A stretch of 56,230 nucleotides of DNA from a virus. The stretch's first letter is position 1. Each line of letters starts with the position of its first letter. Positions 9,401 through 19,200 of this stretch are shown in pieces. A model generated the notes under the pieces. That model saw nothing but the letters and a program-made list of their open reading frames with translations, was not told the DNA's origin and made no database searches. Position numbers and translations under genes: made by a program. Location: positions 1 through 56,230 of IMG/VR virus record IMGVR_UViG_3300002138_000066. One strand, written 5' to 3'.

Positions 9401-10061
9401 AGTAACACAAGGTTCTAATGCAGACCCGTATGCTATTGCACCGTTATTTGGAGTAGACCAAAGTCGGCTATCGGGATTAAGCCCCAATCTACAAAGTAAA
9501 GTGTTGGGGCAACTATCAGGAATCGCTAGCAACATACCTGCTGATACTAATTTAGCAACAGCGGCCGCACAAGGAATAAATCTTAACGGAATGACTAGCG
9601 GAGGCATTTCTAGATTACCTCCTAGTGCTCCGTATTCAATTGCCCAACCACCTAGGCCAGACATCGGTGCGCTTAACAGTATTGTAGCTTCTGGCGGCCC
9701 TAACGCATTGGCTAGGTCATATGGAGCAAACAGCATTTCGGAAATATCTCAAACACAATTATCGGGTGATACTGCTCAAGAAGCAATGTCAAATTCTCCA
9801 TCGATTGTTCAAAAGTATGCAAGTAGACTGGGAGTAAACAATCTCACTGATGCAGCCGTATTAGGTGCTAAATTATATGCAGAGAGAAAGTCATTGATGG
9901 GACCAACTGGAATTCCGGGGTCACTAGAAGGTAACTTTATCGGAGTTAGGAATCAACTAGGACCAGTTAACATTGTAGGCGACCTAGGAAGTTCTGTTGT
10001 TAATAAATTTGGTAGTAGGTCTGCAGGAACAAGTCCGTTAGATAAAATAATGATAAGGTAA
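6471..10061 (+). CDS. Large baseplate hub-type structural protein (1196 aa)
   Basis: No family could be named with certainty. Residues 1-750 are globular and beta-rich; the stretch DMFVDNVEVETV, followed by FEVIEPYSINGFIESM, resembles hub or tail-spike base proteins. Residues 770-1196 are Gly/Ala/Ser-rich with loosely repeated units such as LAGASRLAAG and LAGVARLAG, probably extended or fibrous. Its place between gp53 and gp5 fits a gp27-like hub platform with a long C-terminal extension. It is much longer than T4 gp27 (391 residues). The ATG at 6471 follows the gp53 stop by one base. Confidence 0.55.
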   Translation: MADSPSIEKKTEKSVTPAPIGMDTADGVIRGSTGSNVLHKYKSYTYLFTLSTLKRDDACRPETYRDSALDYVILRSSGKGTKGIDPSKAVPVPRTMEVKEEKHGTETTGSLWWKKTVPTVTTSTSKVDYLDSSGKALISEFNQKSPGRFDMFVDNVEVETVMTSDGQSGVTQPTKVTFEVIEPYSINGFIESMHVASIAAGYASYHDATFLLKMEVVGYPDGDGISDPIYEKNAVRYFPIQLSSVEISVDEKGTKYNVTAVPLEQKGFGNPAEIKMPVKISGGSVQSILQNLVQSVEKQAKEHDQSISKTPLGADDFDEYKIKFPEWNDTTGWSDGVKVVNKIAGALVTELLKDSASYKFPDAGTNQKPTANQPKDQKNPTPDQSAKRPEVFKLAPGASAVQFPEGKKIHECITSIIKDSHYIRDILEKLSSPSEWQTVVKDNMVDYFLIKMEVENKKSTSKEKKRPYQIYTFVVTPFKILYTRIPNYGNNRVDMEKLAKQSMREYNYIYTGKNIDVTNFKLNFNNLFFEAVPARLGNTGGPPSRNSAAPTDKPNIKSTTSESDIDRAQETGLPGHPVQTTADLTNDMENSGGQTQQSAYFAMAQAMHSAIVDSTSNMLTGEIEIVGDPFYIVTGGLGNYSPKPSKASPRETQDGEASFNYGEVLITVNFMNPIDIQPLEQGGQMFFEPEKIPFSGVYMVTTCKSAFKGGAFKQTLQIVRVPGQSRAGEVSNKGKNKPTDPTTRISQTVNRRDTVVQDATPAEPAAPGQRPGELNLWNQINRGLPTPGLPGYLSNFTAATGGLGGTVSAVAGSNLNLAGASRLAAGISAVSGATPTLAGVARLAGQSFGGSIPGGQYQPAFGMPLPAVAAVGLQNRVYSPGGYVQQLANTLADSFGVSGAPRQLLNQFVGEQARKVSQLGVIGSGIGAGANVQLIPSALPIGNSPIQGLNSNMVGATSSIPASGAGLVGDATARIRSVTQGSNADPYAIAPLFGVDQSRLSGLSPNLQSKVLGQLSGIASNIPADTNLATAAAQGINLNGMTSGGISRLPPSAPYSIAQPPRPDIGALNSIVASGGPNALARSYGANSISEISQTQLSGDTAQEAMSNSPSIVQKYASRLGVNNLTDAAVLGAKLYAERKSLMGPTGIPGSLEGNFIGVRNQLGPVNIVGDLGSSVVNKFGSRSAGTSPLDKIMIR

Positions 10062-10064
10062 TAT

Positions 10065-12302
10065 ATGGCTACAGAATCACGAATGTCGACACGCAGGGGA
10101 GGAGGAAGTAGTTCACTATCCTCACCTGGCCCATTCTTAGCAGAGGTAACAAGTCATCTAGATCCTACCTATATGGGAGGATTAGAAGTTGCCCTAGTTA
10201 AGACAATTCATAATACCGTTGACTCTCAAGAAAATACTTTTGTTGTTAAGTATCTCAGTCCATTCTATGGAGTGACCAGCCCTAGATTTGAAGGTAACAA
10301 TAGTAGTAATTTTAACGATGTGCAGAAAAGCTATGGTATGTGGTGTATTCCCCCCGATGTGGGAACGATCGTTATGGTTATCTTTGTTGACGGAGATCCA
10401 AATCAAGGTTATTGGATGGGGTGCGTTCCGGATCAATTCCAAAATCACATGGTACCCGGTATTGCCGCAAGTCAAAATTCTGCCGTAACTTCTGAACAGT
10501 TACAAAAGTATGGAACTACTTACTTACCAGTTGCTGAGTATCTAAAAAGCACACAGAATTTAAATGTTCCTAATGTTGATACTATTAAAAAACCTGTCCA
10601 TCCGTTTGCTGATAGACTAGTAGAACAAGGATTGTTGTTAGATACTGTTAGAGGAGTTACTTCTAGCGGTGCAAGAAGAGAGGTGCCGAGTTCGGTGTTT
10701 GGTATTAGTACTCCGGGCCCACTAGACACCAGTGCAGGAGCTAAAACTGGTATGATTGGCTATGAACAAAAGCGCCAAGCACCTGTAAGTAGGTTAGGCG
10801 GAACCACATTTGTAATGGACGACGGCGATATTAACGGACAGAATGAATTGGTGAGAATCCGCACTAGGACTGGACATCAGATCCTCATGCATAATAGCCA
10901 GGATTTAATTTACATCGGTAATAGTAAAGGCAGTGCATGGATAGAATTAACCAGCAATGGAAAGATTGATATTTTTTCTCAGGATAGTATCAGCATACAT
11001 TCGGAACAAGATTTTAACTTTAGAGCAGATAGAGATATTAACTTTGAAGCAGGCCGCAATATACACATGAACGCATTTGATGGAATAGAAGTTAATTGTA
11101 AGAGTAGATTTTATCTTATTTGTGATGCCAACGGAAAGATGATATTTGGCGATAATCTAAGTGTATCAACAGGAGATGCAATAAAGATATCTGCTGGTGG
11201 CAATATTAATACCGAAGCTGGCGGCACGAGTTCCCATGCATCAGCCGGAGCCTTCAGTATAGGAACAGCGGATAATTTAATTTGTGGAGCATCGGGTACT
11301 TTATCTTTAGGCGCAAGTGGAAACATAATTGCAGCCGGAGCACAAATACATTTAAATGGCCCAGCGGCTCCGGATCCTATAGCACCAGACTCTGCAGAAG
11401 TTCCGGAAAAGTTAGATATCTTTGCATTACCTAATCGAGAAATTAGTTACGGTTGGGGGCCCGATAAATTTTACAATACCGGTACTATCACCACTATCAT
11501 GCAACGGGTTCCGACACACGAACCTTGGCCGCATCATGAGAATGTTAATCCTGAAAAGTTTACTCCCGCAAGTACCAATGTTGTTGTGACACCTCGTACA
11601 GATAGTAGTTCAAGTCCAACGGCTCCTCCTCCTGCAGACGGTTCTGGAGTCTCTCCTCCGATTAACGATGCTCCAGTTGCAGCCCCACTAAAAGGCAAGG
11701 CAGCAGATAACGAGCAATACCTGCAGGCTACTTTAATAGCAAACGGTGTAACAGATCCGATAAAATTAGCTGCCTGGATGGCCCAGTGCAAAGTTGAAAG
11801 CGACCACTTTAGGGCCTTGAGAGAATATGCAAGCGGTGCAGAATACGAAGGCCGTACTGATTTAGGAAATAGAACAACAGGCGACGGTGTCAAGTACAAG
11901 GGTCGCGGCTTTATACAACTTACAGGTAGAGATGTTTATAGAAAAATGACCGGATATTTTAAAGCAGGAATTGATTTTGAACAACAACCTGATCTAGTAG
12001 AAGGCATTGAATGGGCTTCTAAATCTGTATTATACTTCTTTAATGTCTATAAACCAAACGGGTTTAAAAATAGAACTATGACTCAGCCTTACCAAGATAC
12101 AACAGCCTTTTGGGACGATCCGCTATCTGTTACTGCACTAGTCAACGGCGGGAAAAATGCCTACGAAAAACGAAAGCAATACTATGCAGAATACAAGGCT
12201 AAATTTGAAAAAGACGGAGTTAAACCATCAGGCATTGTAGGAACCGGTTCCGGCGGAATCGTAACCGACAGCAACGGGAGACCTATAAAATCCGGGTCTT
12301 AA
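10065..12302 (+). CDS. 5: Baseplate hub spike gp5-like with C-terminal GH19-type lysozyme
   Basis: 745 residues. The OB-fold is at about 22-130 (GPFLAEVTSHLDPTYMGGL, then SYGMWCIPPDVGTIVMVIFVDGD), a beta-helix follows at about 245-430 (IDIFSQDSISIHS, then DINFEAGRNIHMNAF), then a Pro-rich linker. The last 180 residues are a lysozyme or chitinase-like domain of the GH19 type: KVESDHF with likely acid E578, YEGRTDLGN, and YKGRGFIQLTGRDVY. The spike punctures the outer membrane and the enzyme opens peptidoglycan during infection. In T4 gp5 the lysozyme sits between OB-fold and beta-helix and is of another family; here it is terminal. Ribosome site AAGG precedes the ATG. Confidence 0.88.
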   Translation: MATESRMSTRRGGGSSSLSSPGPFLAEVTSHLDPTYMGGLEVALVKTIHNTVDSQENTFVVKYLSPFYGVTSPRFEGNNSSNFNDVQKSYGMWCIPPDVGTIVMVIFVDGDPNQGYWMGCVPDQFQNHMVPGIAASQNSAVTSEQLQKYGTTYLPVAEYLKSTQNLNVPNVDTIKKPVHPFADRLVEQGLLLDTVRGVTSSGARREVPSSVFGISTPGPLDTSAGAKTGMIGYEQKRQAPVSRLGGTTFVMDDGDINGQNELVRIRTRTGHQILMHNSQDLIYIGNSKGSAWIELTSNGKIDIFSQDSISIHSEQDFNFRADRDINFEAGRNIHMNAFDGIEVNCKSRFYLICDANGKMIFGDNLSVSTGDAIKISAGGNINTEAGGTSSHASAGAFSIGTADNLICGASGTLSLGASGNIIAAGAQIHLNGPAAPDPIAPDSAEVPEKLDIFALPNREISYGWGPDKFYNTGTITTIMQRVPTHEPWPHHENVNPEKFTPASTNVVVTPRTDSSSSPTAPPPADGSGVSPPINDAPVAAPLKGKAADNEQYLQATLIANGVTDPIKLAAWMAQCKVESDHFRALREYASGAEYEGRTDLGNRTTGDGVKYKGRGFIQLTGRDVYRKMTGYFKAGIDFEQQPDLVEGIEWASKSVLYFFNVYKPNGFKNRTMTQPYQDTTAFWDDPLSVTALVNGGKNAYEKRKQYYAEYKAKFEKDGVKPSGIVGTGSGGIVTDSNGRPIKSGS

Positions 12303-12307
12303 GGACA

Positions 12308-12315
12308 AATAAATA
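12308..12315 (+). promoter_or_regulatory. T4-late-like promoter box before gp25
   Basis: AATAAATA, one mismatch to TATAAATA, ends 5 nt before the gp25 ATG. Initiation at the usual 5-7 nt downstream would give a leaderless message, since the only Shine-Dalgarno (AAGGA at 12301) lies upstream of the box. Confidence 0.4.
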
Positions 12316-12320
12316 CAATC

Positions 12321-12758
12321 ATGCCATACAAATCAATTGAAATTAATAATGCTAATGCTATTGTTGAACAGATTCAACAAGTTAGTCATTTCTATAAAGG
12401 GTTTAGTAGTGTTAATCCTAGCAATACTACCGCCAAGCTATTTGACTTAGAACTAATAAAACAAGACATTATTAATCAGTTTAATACAAGAAAAGGCGAG
12501 CGTGTTATGAATCCAAACTTTGGTAGTATTGTTTGGGATGTGCTGATGGAACCAATGACACCCGAAGTTCGCCATGCTCTTAATGATGATATAACAGCAA
12601 TTTGTAACAGTGACCCCCGGGTTACACCTACACAAATAAATTTAACAGAATACCCAACAGGATATATTATCGAAGTTGCGCTTCTCCTAAATGGAACAGA
12701 CCAGTCAAGTATTTTAAGATTATCCTTTGATCAACATATTGGACTTAGCGTACAATAA
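12321..12758 (+). CDS. 25: Baseplate wedge subunit gp25
   Basis: 145 residues, near the T4 length of 132. It contains the conserved sheath-initiator pattern: LIKQDIINQFNTRKGERVMNP then FGSIVWDVLMEPMTP, shared by T4 gp25 and the P2 gpW family. It nucleates contractile sheath assembly on the baseplate and pairs with gp6, encoded next. AAGGA of the preceding stop region is 15 nt from the ATG; a late-type box lies in between. Confidence 0.92.
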   Translation: MPYKSIEINNANAIVEQIQQVSHFYKGFSSVNPSNTTAKLFDLELIKQDIINQFNTRKGERVMNPNFGSIVWDVLMEPMTPEVRHALNDDITAICNSDPRVTPTQINLTEYPTGYIIEVALLLNGTDQSSILRLSFDQHIGLSVQ

Positions 12759-12778
12759 TATGCTCAGTTAATGAATAA

Positions 12779-12786
12779 AATAAATA
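12779..12786 (+). promoter_or_regulatory. Possible late promoter box before gp6
   Basis: AATAAATA, one mismatch to TATAAATA, lies 17 nt upstream of the gp6 ATG in the 45-nt gap after gp25. The surrounding sequence is generally A/T-rich, which lowers its value. Confidence 0.3.
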
Positions 12787-12803
12787 AGGTATAAAATAAA
12801 ATT

Positions 12804-15800
12804 ATGACTATTCCTTCAACAAATACAAAACTACTGGTTACTGAAGATTGGACTAAAATCTATCAGTCTTTTCGAAATGCCGACTTCCAAAGTTACGACT
12901 TTGAGACCATTCGAAGGATTTTAATTTCTTATCTGCAGGAAAACTACCCCGAAGATTTTAATGATTATATAGACAGTAGTGAGTTTATTGCACTTGTTGA
13001 TGTGATTGCTTACCTAGGACAAAATCTAAGTTTCCGTATTGACCTAAATGCTCGTGAGAATTTTCTTGAAACAGCAAAACGCCGAGACAGTATTTTGCGC
13101 CTCGCACAGTTAGTAAGCTATGTTCCAAAAAGAAATAGGGCCGCTACTGGCCTTCTTAAAATGACCGCAATTAGCACAACTGACAATGTAATTGACAGCT
13201 CGGGAATTAATTTAGCGAATACAACGATTGCATGGAATGACACATCAAATCCTAATTGGTATGATCAATTTACTAGTATTTTAAATTCTTCAATGGTAGG
13301 GGAAACTGTGTTCGGAAGACCCAACGACAGAAATATAATTAGTGGAATATTAACCGAGCAATATCAACTCGATACAACTAACGAGGATGTTTCTGTCTAC
13401 AGCTTCTTAAAAAATATTAACGGAACTTCAATGAATTTTGAAATTGTTCCAGTTACATTTAGTGGTAAGTCTTACCTATATGAATCTCCACCCAAGCCTA
13501 ACGGTATGTTTAGTATTGTTTATCAAAATGATAATCAAGGCACCGGCAGTTCAAATACGGGATTCTTTGCGATGTTTAAGCAAGGCTCGATAGGAGTAAA
13601 CACATTTTCGGTTACTAATCCTGTACCAAATGAAATTATTGGAATCAATGTTTCTAATATTAACGACACCGATGTTTGGTTATGGCAGTTGGATACTGAC
13701 GGTTCGTATCCGTCAGACACTTGGACTAAAATACCGGCATTGGTAGGAAATAATATCATATTCAATAGTTTGAATAGTAATATTAGAAAAACATATAGCG
13801 TCACAAACAGAGACGGCGACCAAGTTGATTTAAACTTTTCGGATGGTAATTTTGGAGACTTACCCAAAGGAAACTTCGTATTGTTTTATCGACAAAGTAA
13901 CGGATTGTCGTATTCAATTAAATCCGAGCAATTGGCTGGGGTGTCTCTTGATATTCCGTATTCTAATAAAAGCGGACAGAGTCACATATTAACAGTTACA
14001 CTTGCTCTGCAGGATACCGTTAGTAATAGTTCAGGTACTGAATCTAATGCTAGTATACAGAGAAATGCCCCGCAAACATACTATCTACAAAACAGGATGG
14101 TTACTGGTGAAGACTATAATATCGCTCCATTAACATTAACTTCTAACATATTAAAAGTTAAGAGTATTAATAGGGAAAGTAGCGGAGTTAGTAAATATTT
14201 TGAATTAAGTGATGTTAGTGGAAAATACAGTTCTACTAATATCTTTGGAACTGATGGTATTATTTTTAAAGAACTTACTGAAAATAATTTTAGTTTTTCT
14301 TATTATTCTAAAAATGATATTTTTTCAGTAATCAAAAAACAACTAGAACCTATTTTTTTAAATAATTCTTTACTAACTTATTATCATGACAAATATAGAT
14401 CTGAGAAACCTGTAATATTAAATTCAGATTTAGAAAATATAAATTATCAATGGAATTCTTCTAATGTCGTTGCCGGCCAAGGACGCGGATATTTTTATTC
14501 TAAGAATAATTCATTGGACATTAATGAACCGCAGTCAGTTGGTTCTTATGTTTCTAATTCTTTAAAATATATAACACCCGGCTCAATGATTAAATTTTTA
14601 GCACCTAATACGCTAAGTGGAGACCCTCAGTATTTTCTACCTAATGGTAAAATTGTTCCAGCACCATCGAGCAAGACTTCTGATCATGTATGGAGTACTG
14701 TAATACAAGTTGTCGGCGACGGATCTAATGTAGGTACTGGAAATTTAAGTGACGGTACTGGCCCAATTATACTAGGAAATCGTCCCGGACAAGGTGCTAT
14801 ACCAATTGAGATTATTCCTGCGTTTATTAAAACACTGTCGTACGCATTTGAAAATAACATTGTTAACTTATGTTTAACACAGCGTAATTTTGGAATTAGA
14901 TTTGACAGTACTACTCGTTCTTGGAAAATCATTGAAGATACTAATTTAAATTTAGTTGAAAAATTTAGCTTTGATAATGAAGGCGACATTTCAAATACCA
15001 ATAAAGACTCAAGTTGGGTGGTCGCATTTACTTGGCAAGGATTTGAGTATAAGGTATTGTATAGGCAAGCCCGATATATGTTCCAGAGTGTAAACCAGAC
15101 CGGTTTCTATGTAGATAAAAATGATGTAAATTTTGATTTTACAAATAATACGGTTATACGAGATAAAATTAATGTATTAGGAATTAATACCATTACTGGG
15201 TCTACCTCTCCAATTGGAAAAGATTGTGTATGGCAAATAGATGGCCCTATAATTGAACTTGATGGGTATGTTGATCCGTCTAGAGTCGAAGTAAGTTTTT
15301 ATAACCATCAAGATAGTGGAACAATTGGTCAGATAATTGATCCCGATATATTTGACATTATCGTTGGTAATTATACCAACGGAACCGCAGATGGTTATAC
15401 CCTATTTAAATTCACTACTGACGGAATGGGTGCTTCTCCTGTTAGCTCTAATGATTATTTGGTCTTTGAAACAGAAAATGCTGCCAACGCCTACTATAGT
15501 GGAAGCCCGGATGCCGAATTCTTATATTATTTTATAGATAGTAATACTGTAAAGACTGTGGATGAGTTTAATGAATTTGTATTGGCTCCTTCCTACTTTG
15601 CTTATCAAGGGCGTGAAGAATTGAGCTTTCATTACCAACATAACAGCGGTGAAGAATACAGGATTGATCCTAGTAAGAGCAATTTAATTGATGTTTATAT
15701 GTTAACCTTTGAGTATGATCAAAGTTTTAGAAACTGGTTATTAACTGGGAATGGTTCTGAACCAATGCCTCCATCAAGCCAATCTCTAGAAAATAATTAT

Positions 15801-16241
15801 TCAAGAGATTTAGAACCAATTAAATCTATTAGCGATGAAATAATTTATCAACCGGTTAAGTATAAAGTATTATTTGGAACATCTGCTCCTACGAATTTAC
15901 AAGCAAGGTTTAAAGTAGTTAAAAATTCAGCAAGTACTCTAAGTAATAACGAAATTATTTCTAAGATACTTGCCGGAATTAATGACTTCTTTACTTTAGA
16001 AAAATGGGACTTTGGCCAAAGTTTTTACTTTAGTGAATTGTCAACTTACATAATGAATTTATTAACTCCTGATGTAACTAACTTTGTGATAGTACCCACC
16101 GCTAATAACTTTGGTAGCCTATATGAAGTAGCATGTCAAAGTAATGAAATTTTTATTAGCGGTGCGAGAGCATCGGATATCGCAGTGATTGATGCAATCA
16201 CCGCACAACAATTGAATACAACACTTATTAATGTTGGATAA
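12804..16241 (+). CDS. 6: Baseplate wedge subunit gp6
   Basis: 1145 residues, longer than T4 gp6 (660). The N-terminal 150 residues are typical: RRILISYLQENYPEDFNDYIDSSEFIALVDVIAYLGQ, then RIDLNARENFLETAKRRDS and VSYVPKRNRAA. This region corresponds to the gpJ/gp6 wedge core that dimerises to form the inner baseplate ring around the hub. The middle is beta-rich with long insertions, and the last 300 residues resume a conserved wedge-like end (LEKWDFGQSFYFSELSTYI). It is directly followed by the giant 4040-residue gene. Confidence 0.9.
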   Translation: MTIPSTNTKLLVTEDWTKIYQSFRNADFQSYDFETIRRILISYLQENYPEDFNDYIDSSEFIALVDVIAYLGQNLSFRIDLNARENFLETAKRRDSILRLAQLVSYVPKRNRAATGLLKMTAISTTDNVIDSSGINLANTTIAWNDTSNPNWYDQFTSILNSSMVGETVFGRPNDRNIISGILTEQYQLDTTNEDVSVYSFLKNINGTSMNFEIVPVTFSGKSYLYESPPKPNGMFSIVYQNDNQGTGSSNTGFFAMFKQGSIGVNTFSVTNPVPNEIIGINVSNINDTDVWLWQLDTDGSYPSDTWTKIPALVGNNIIFNSLNSNIRKTYSVTNRDGDQVDLNFSDGNFGDLPKGNFVLFYRQSNGLSYSIKSEQLAGVSLDIPYSNKSGQSHILTVTLALQDTVSNSSGTESNASIQRNAPQTYYLQNRMVTGEDYNIAPLTLTSNILKVKSINRESSGVSKYFELSDVSGKYSSTNIFGTDGIIFKELTENNFSFSYYSKNDIFSVIKKQLEPIFLNNSLLTYYHDKYRSEKPVILNSDLENINYQWNSSNVVAGQGRGYFYSKNNSLDINEPQSVGSYVSNSLKYITPGSMIKFLAPNTLSGDPQYFLPNGKIVPAPSSKTSDHVWSTVIQVVGDGSNVGTGNLSDGTGPIILGNRPGQGAIPIEIIPAFIKTLSYAFENNIVNLCLTQRNFGIRFDSTTRSWKIIEDTNLNLVEKFSFDNEGDISNTNKDSSWVVAFTWQGFEYKVLYRQARYMFQSVNQTGFYVDKNDVNFDFTNNTVIRDKINVLGINTITGSTSPIGKDCVWQIDGPIIELDGYVDPSRVEVSFYNHQDSGTIGQIIDPDIFDIIVGNYTNGTADGYTLFKFTTDGMGASPVSSNDYLVFETENAANAYYSGSPDAEFLYYFIDSNTVKTVDEFNEFVLAPSYFAYQGREELSFHYQHNSGEEYRIDPSKSNLIDVYMLTFEYDQSFRNWLLTGNGSEPMPPSSQSLENNYSRDLEPIKSISDEIIYQPVKYKVLFGTSAPTNLQARFKVVKNSASTLSNNEIISKILAGINDFFTLEKWDFGQSFYFSELSTYIMNLLTPDVTNFVIVPTANNFGSLYEVACQSNEIFISGARASDIAVIDAITAQQLNTTLINVG

Positions 16242-16246
16242 GGATC

Positions 16247-19200
16247 ATGGCAGATAAAAAAATTAGCGCAGTTAGTCTATTACCTGAATTTTTAAAAACT
16301 GAAAGAAATAAAAAATTCTTAACAAGTACCCTTGACCAACTTATACAAAAACCCCAACTAGAAAGATTAGATGGATATGTAGGCTCAACACTAACCCCTA
16401 CATATAATTCAACGGCCGATATTTATATTTCTAATAGTAACCCCTATCAATTATCTCCTGCATTTATTATATATGATAATTTAGAAAATATAAAAACTGT
16501 ACAAGGATATGATGACCTTTTAAATGCACTAAAATCTAAGGGTGCAAATATTGACAATTTAGATTATCTATTTAGAACAGAGGCCTATTCATATACTCCG
16601 CATATTGATTGGGACAAATTAGTTAACTATCAAAATTACTATTGGATGCCTCAAGGTCCCGAAGTGTTATCTGTAACAACCGAATACTTAGATGTTGAAA
16701 CAGAAATCGAAGGACAAGTTAATGCATCGGTGGAAGTATTAACAACTACGGGAACTAGTACTTTAATTAATCTGTCAAATGGTATGATGTTAGAATTTTC
16801 AGGTCAAGAAGTTAATGACACATACCATAATCGGGCCTTTTTTGTAGAAGGTGTTGGAACCAGTATTAAATTAATTCCGTTAGATCGGTTATTAGTTTCC
16901 GAAAAATTTATGAGTTCTTATCCAGACGGATTTGATTCTTACGGATTTGATACGCTACCATTTGATAATGATAGAGAATTACCAATACTGTATGCAGAAT
17001 ATGTAACAATTAATCGAGCCAGCACCGACCTTAATCCGTGGAGTCGATACAACCGATGGGTTCATAAAGATGTAATACGGACAAGCGCATTAGTTAACGG
17101 AGTAGAACCAGACTTTTCTCAGAATAGAGCCCAACGCCCTATCATTGAGTTTAAGCCTAATATTAAATTGTTTAACTTTGGAACAGTTGGTATTGATCCA
17201 GTTGATCTTCTTGACACTAGCACTACGGATCCATTTGATACAATCGCCGGTACTACGATGGCAACCTATGTTGATGGGATTGAGTTAGAAGAAGGGCATC
17301 GAGTTATTTTTAATGCTATTGACGACCCCAATGTAAAAGGAAAGATATTTGAGATCCACTTTGTGTTTATTCAAGGAGTTAGAACTTTAACTTTACAGCC
17401 CGCGTATGATTACGATCCTCTAACCGATGCTACAGTTACTATTCTATTAGGGGATGAAAATAATAGCACTGATTGGCGGTTTGATGGAACGATCTGGGTC
17501 AGTTCTCAGCAACGAGATACACTTAACCAATCTCCATTATTTGATCTGTTTGACGAAAACGGAAACAGTTATTCAGATAAAAATTATTATCTAAGTAACT
17601 TTAGTGGTAACAAAATTTTTAGTTACACTGCTGGTACCGGCAACGATGATCCCTATCTAGGATTTCCTATTGCGTATAAGAATTTAAATGCAATTGGCAG
17701 TATATTATTTGATAACAACCTAGCTATTGAAACGATTATCCTTAGTCAAATCGGTGTTCCTAGTTATAGTGTCAATTCAAATATTGGATTTATTAAGGTC
17801 GACAATCAACTTAAGAATTCTTGGGTAGAAACATCAGAATATGAAATACCGGTATTAGCGTCAACTGCTACAGGCATCACAAGTTATTATGAAGAACCTC
17901 TTGGATTAACAAACAACCCATTAAATGGTATTGTAGAAAAATTTACGATTAGTGAATTAACTGAACATGTGTTATCAATGACTAATCGAATAGAGGGCTA
18001 TAATGGAAATTTAAGAGATCGTGAAGATTTTTCTAATCTTGGAACTAAACTAATTTCAAGTTCAAATCCATTATCGTTTACACAAATGTTTTTAGGAGTT
18101 AGAGAAAACAATTTGATTGATGCGATAGACAAGTCTGCTGAAAATTATAATAATTTTAAATTAGCATTTTTAAACAAGATGCTACAAGTCAGCGATCAGT
18201 TATCTCCGAGTGCGGCCGTAGATCAAATTTTAACAGAGTTAAATCAGTATAAATCTAGTCAAGACCCTTACTACCTAACAGACATGGTAGGGTATGGGAC
18301 TCCGGAACATTCTAAAACTTGGATAGTAACAAATTCAAATAATACGATTTATCCATTGTCAACTGATAGCTTTGATTTAACTAATCTTTCGTTAAGGGCT
18401 ATCTATGTTTATTTAGACGGCGAACAATTACTTCACGGCACTGATTACCTATTTGATAGTACTATTGATAGTGTAGAAATATTAGTACCGTTAGAAGTCG
18501 GTGATGAGCTAGTTATAAATGAATACAAAGATACAGAGGGATGTTATATACCCCCGACTCCTACTAAGTTAGGATTATATTCTAAATTCAAACCTGACAT
18601 CTTTGTTGACGATGTATATGCAACTCCGCAAACGGTGATCCAGGGACATGATGGTAGTATCATAATAGCCTACGAAGACTATAGAGATACGATTATACTT
18701 GAATTAGAAAAACGGATTTATAATAATATCAAGGTTGAATACAGAGATGATATTTTAACACCCGAGTCAATTAGACAACGCCCATGGAGAAATATGCCAC
18801 CGGGGTATGGCGGCAATTATTTTAACACTATTACCTCTCGTGATTTTTCAACTTGGACAGATAAGTTTGGATTAAAATCAATTCCAAACACCACTTTTGA
18901 TCCTGATAATTCTAAGACTTGGAATTTTTATAATGCTCGCAATGAAACAACGGGTGTATCTGTTGGCGGAAGTTGGAGAGGAGTATTAGACAAACTATAT
19001 GATACCGAGCGCCCTCATACTTGTCCTTGGGAAATGTTAGGGTTAACAGAAAAACCAAATTGGTGGGAAGACCTGTACGGACCTGCTCCGTACACTGGCG
19101 GTAATCTAGTAATGTGGGACGATATTCAAAATGGTCGAATTAATGGTGTTATAAATCCGTTATTTGTTCGTTCTAATGGTTTTAATAACATCATTCCTGT

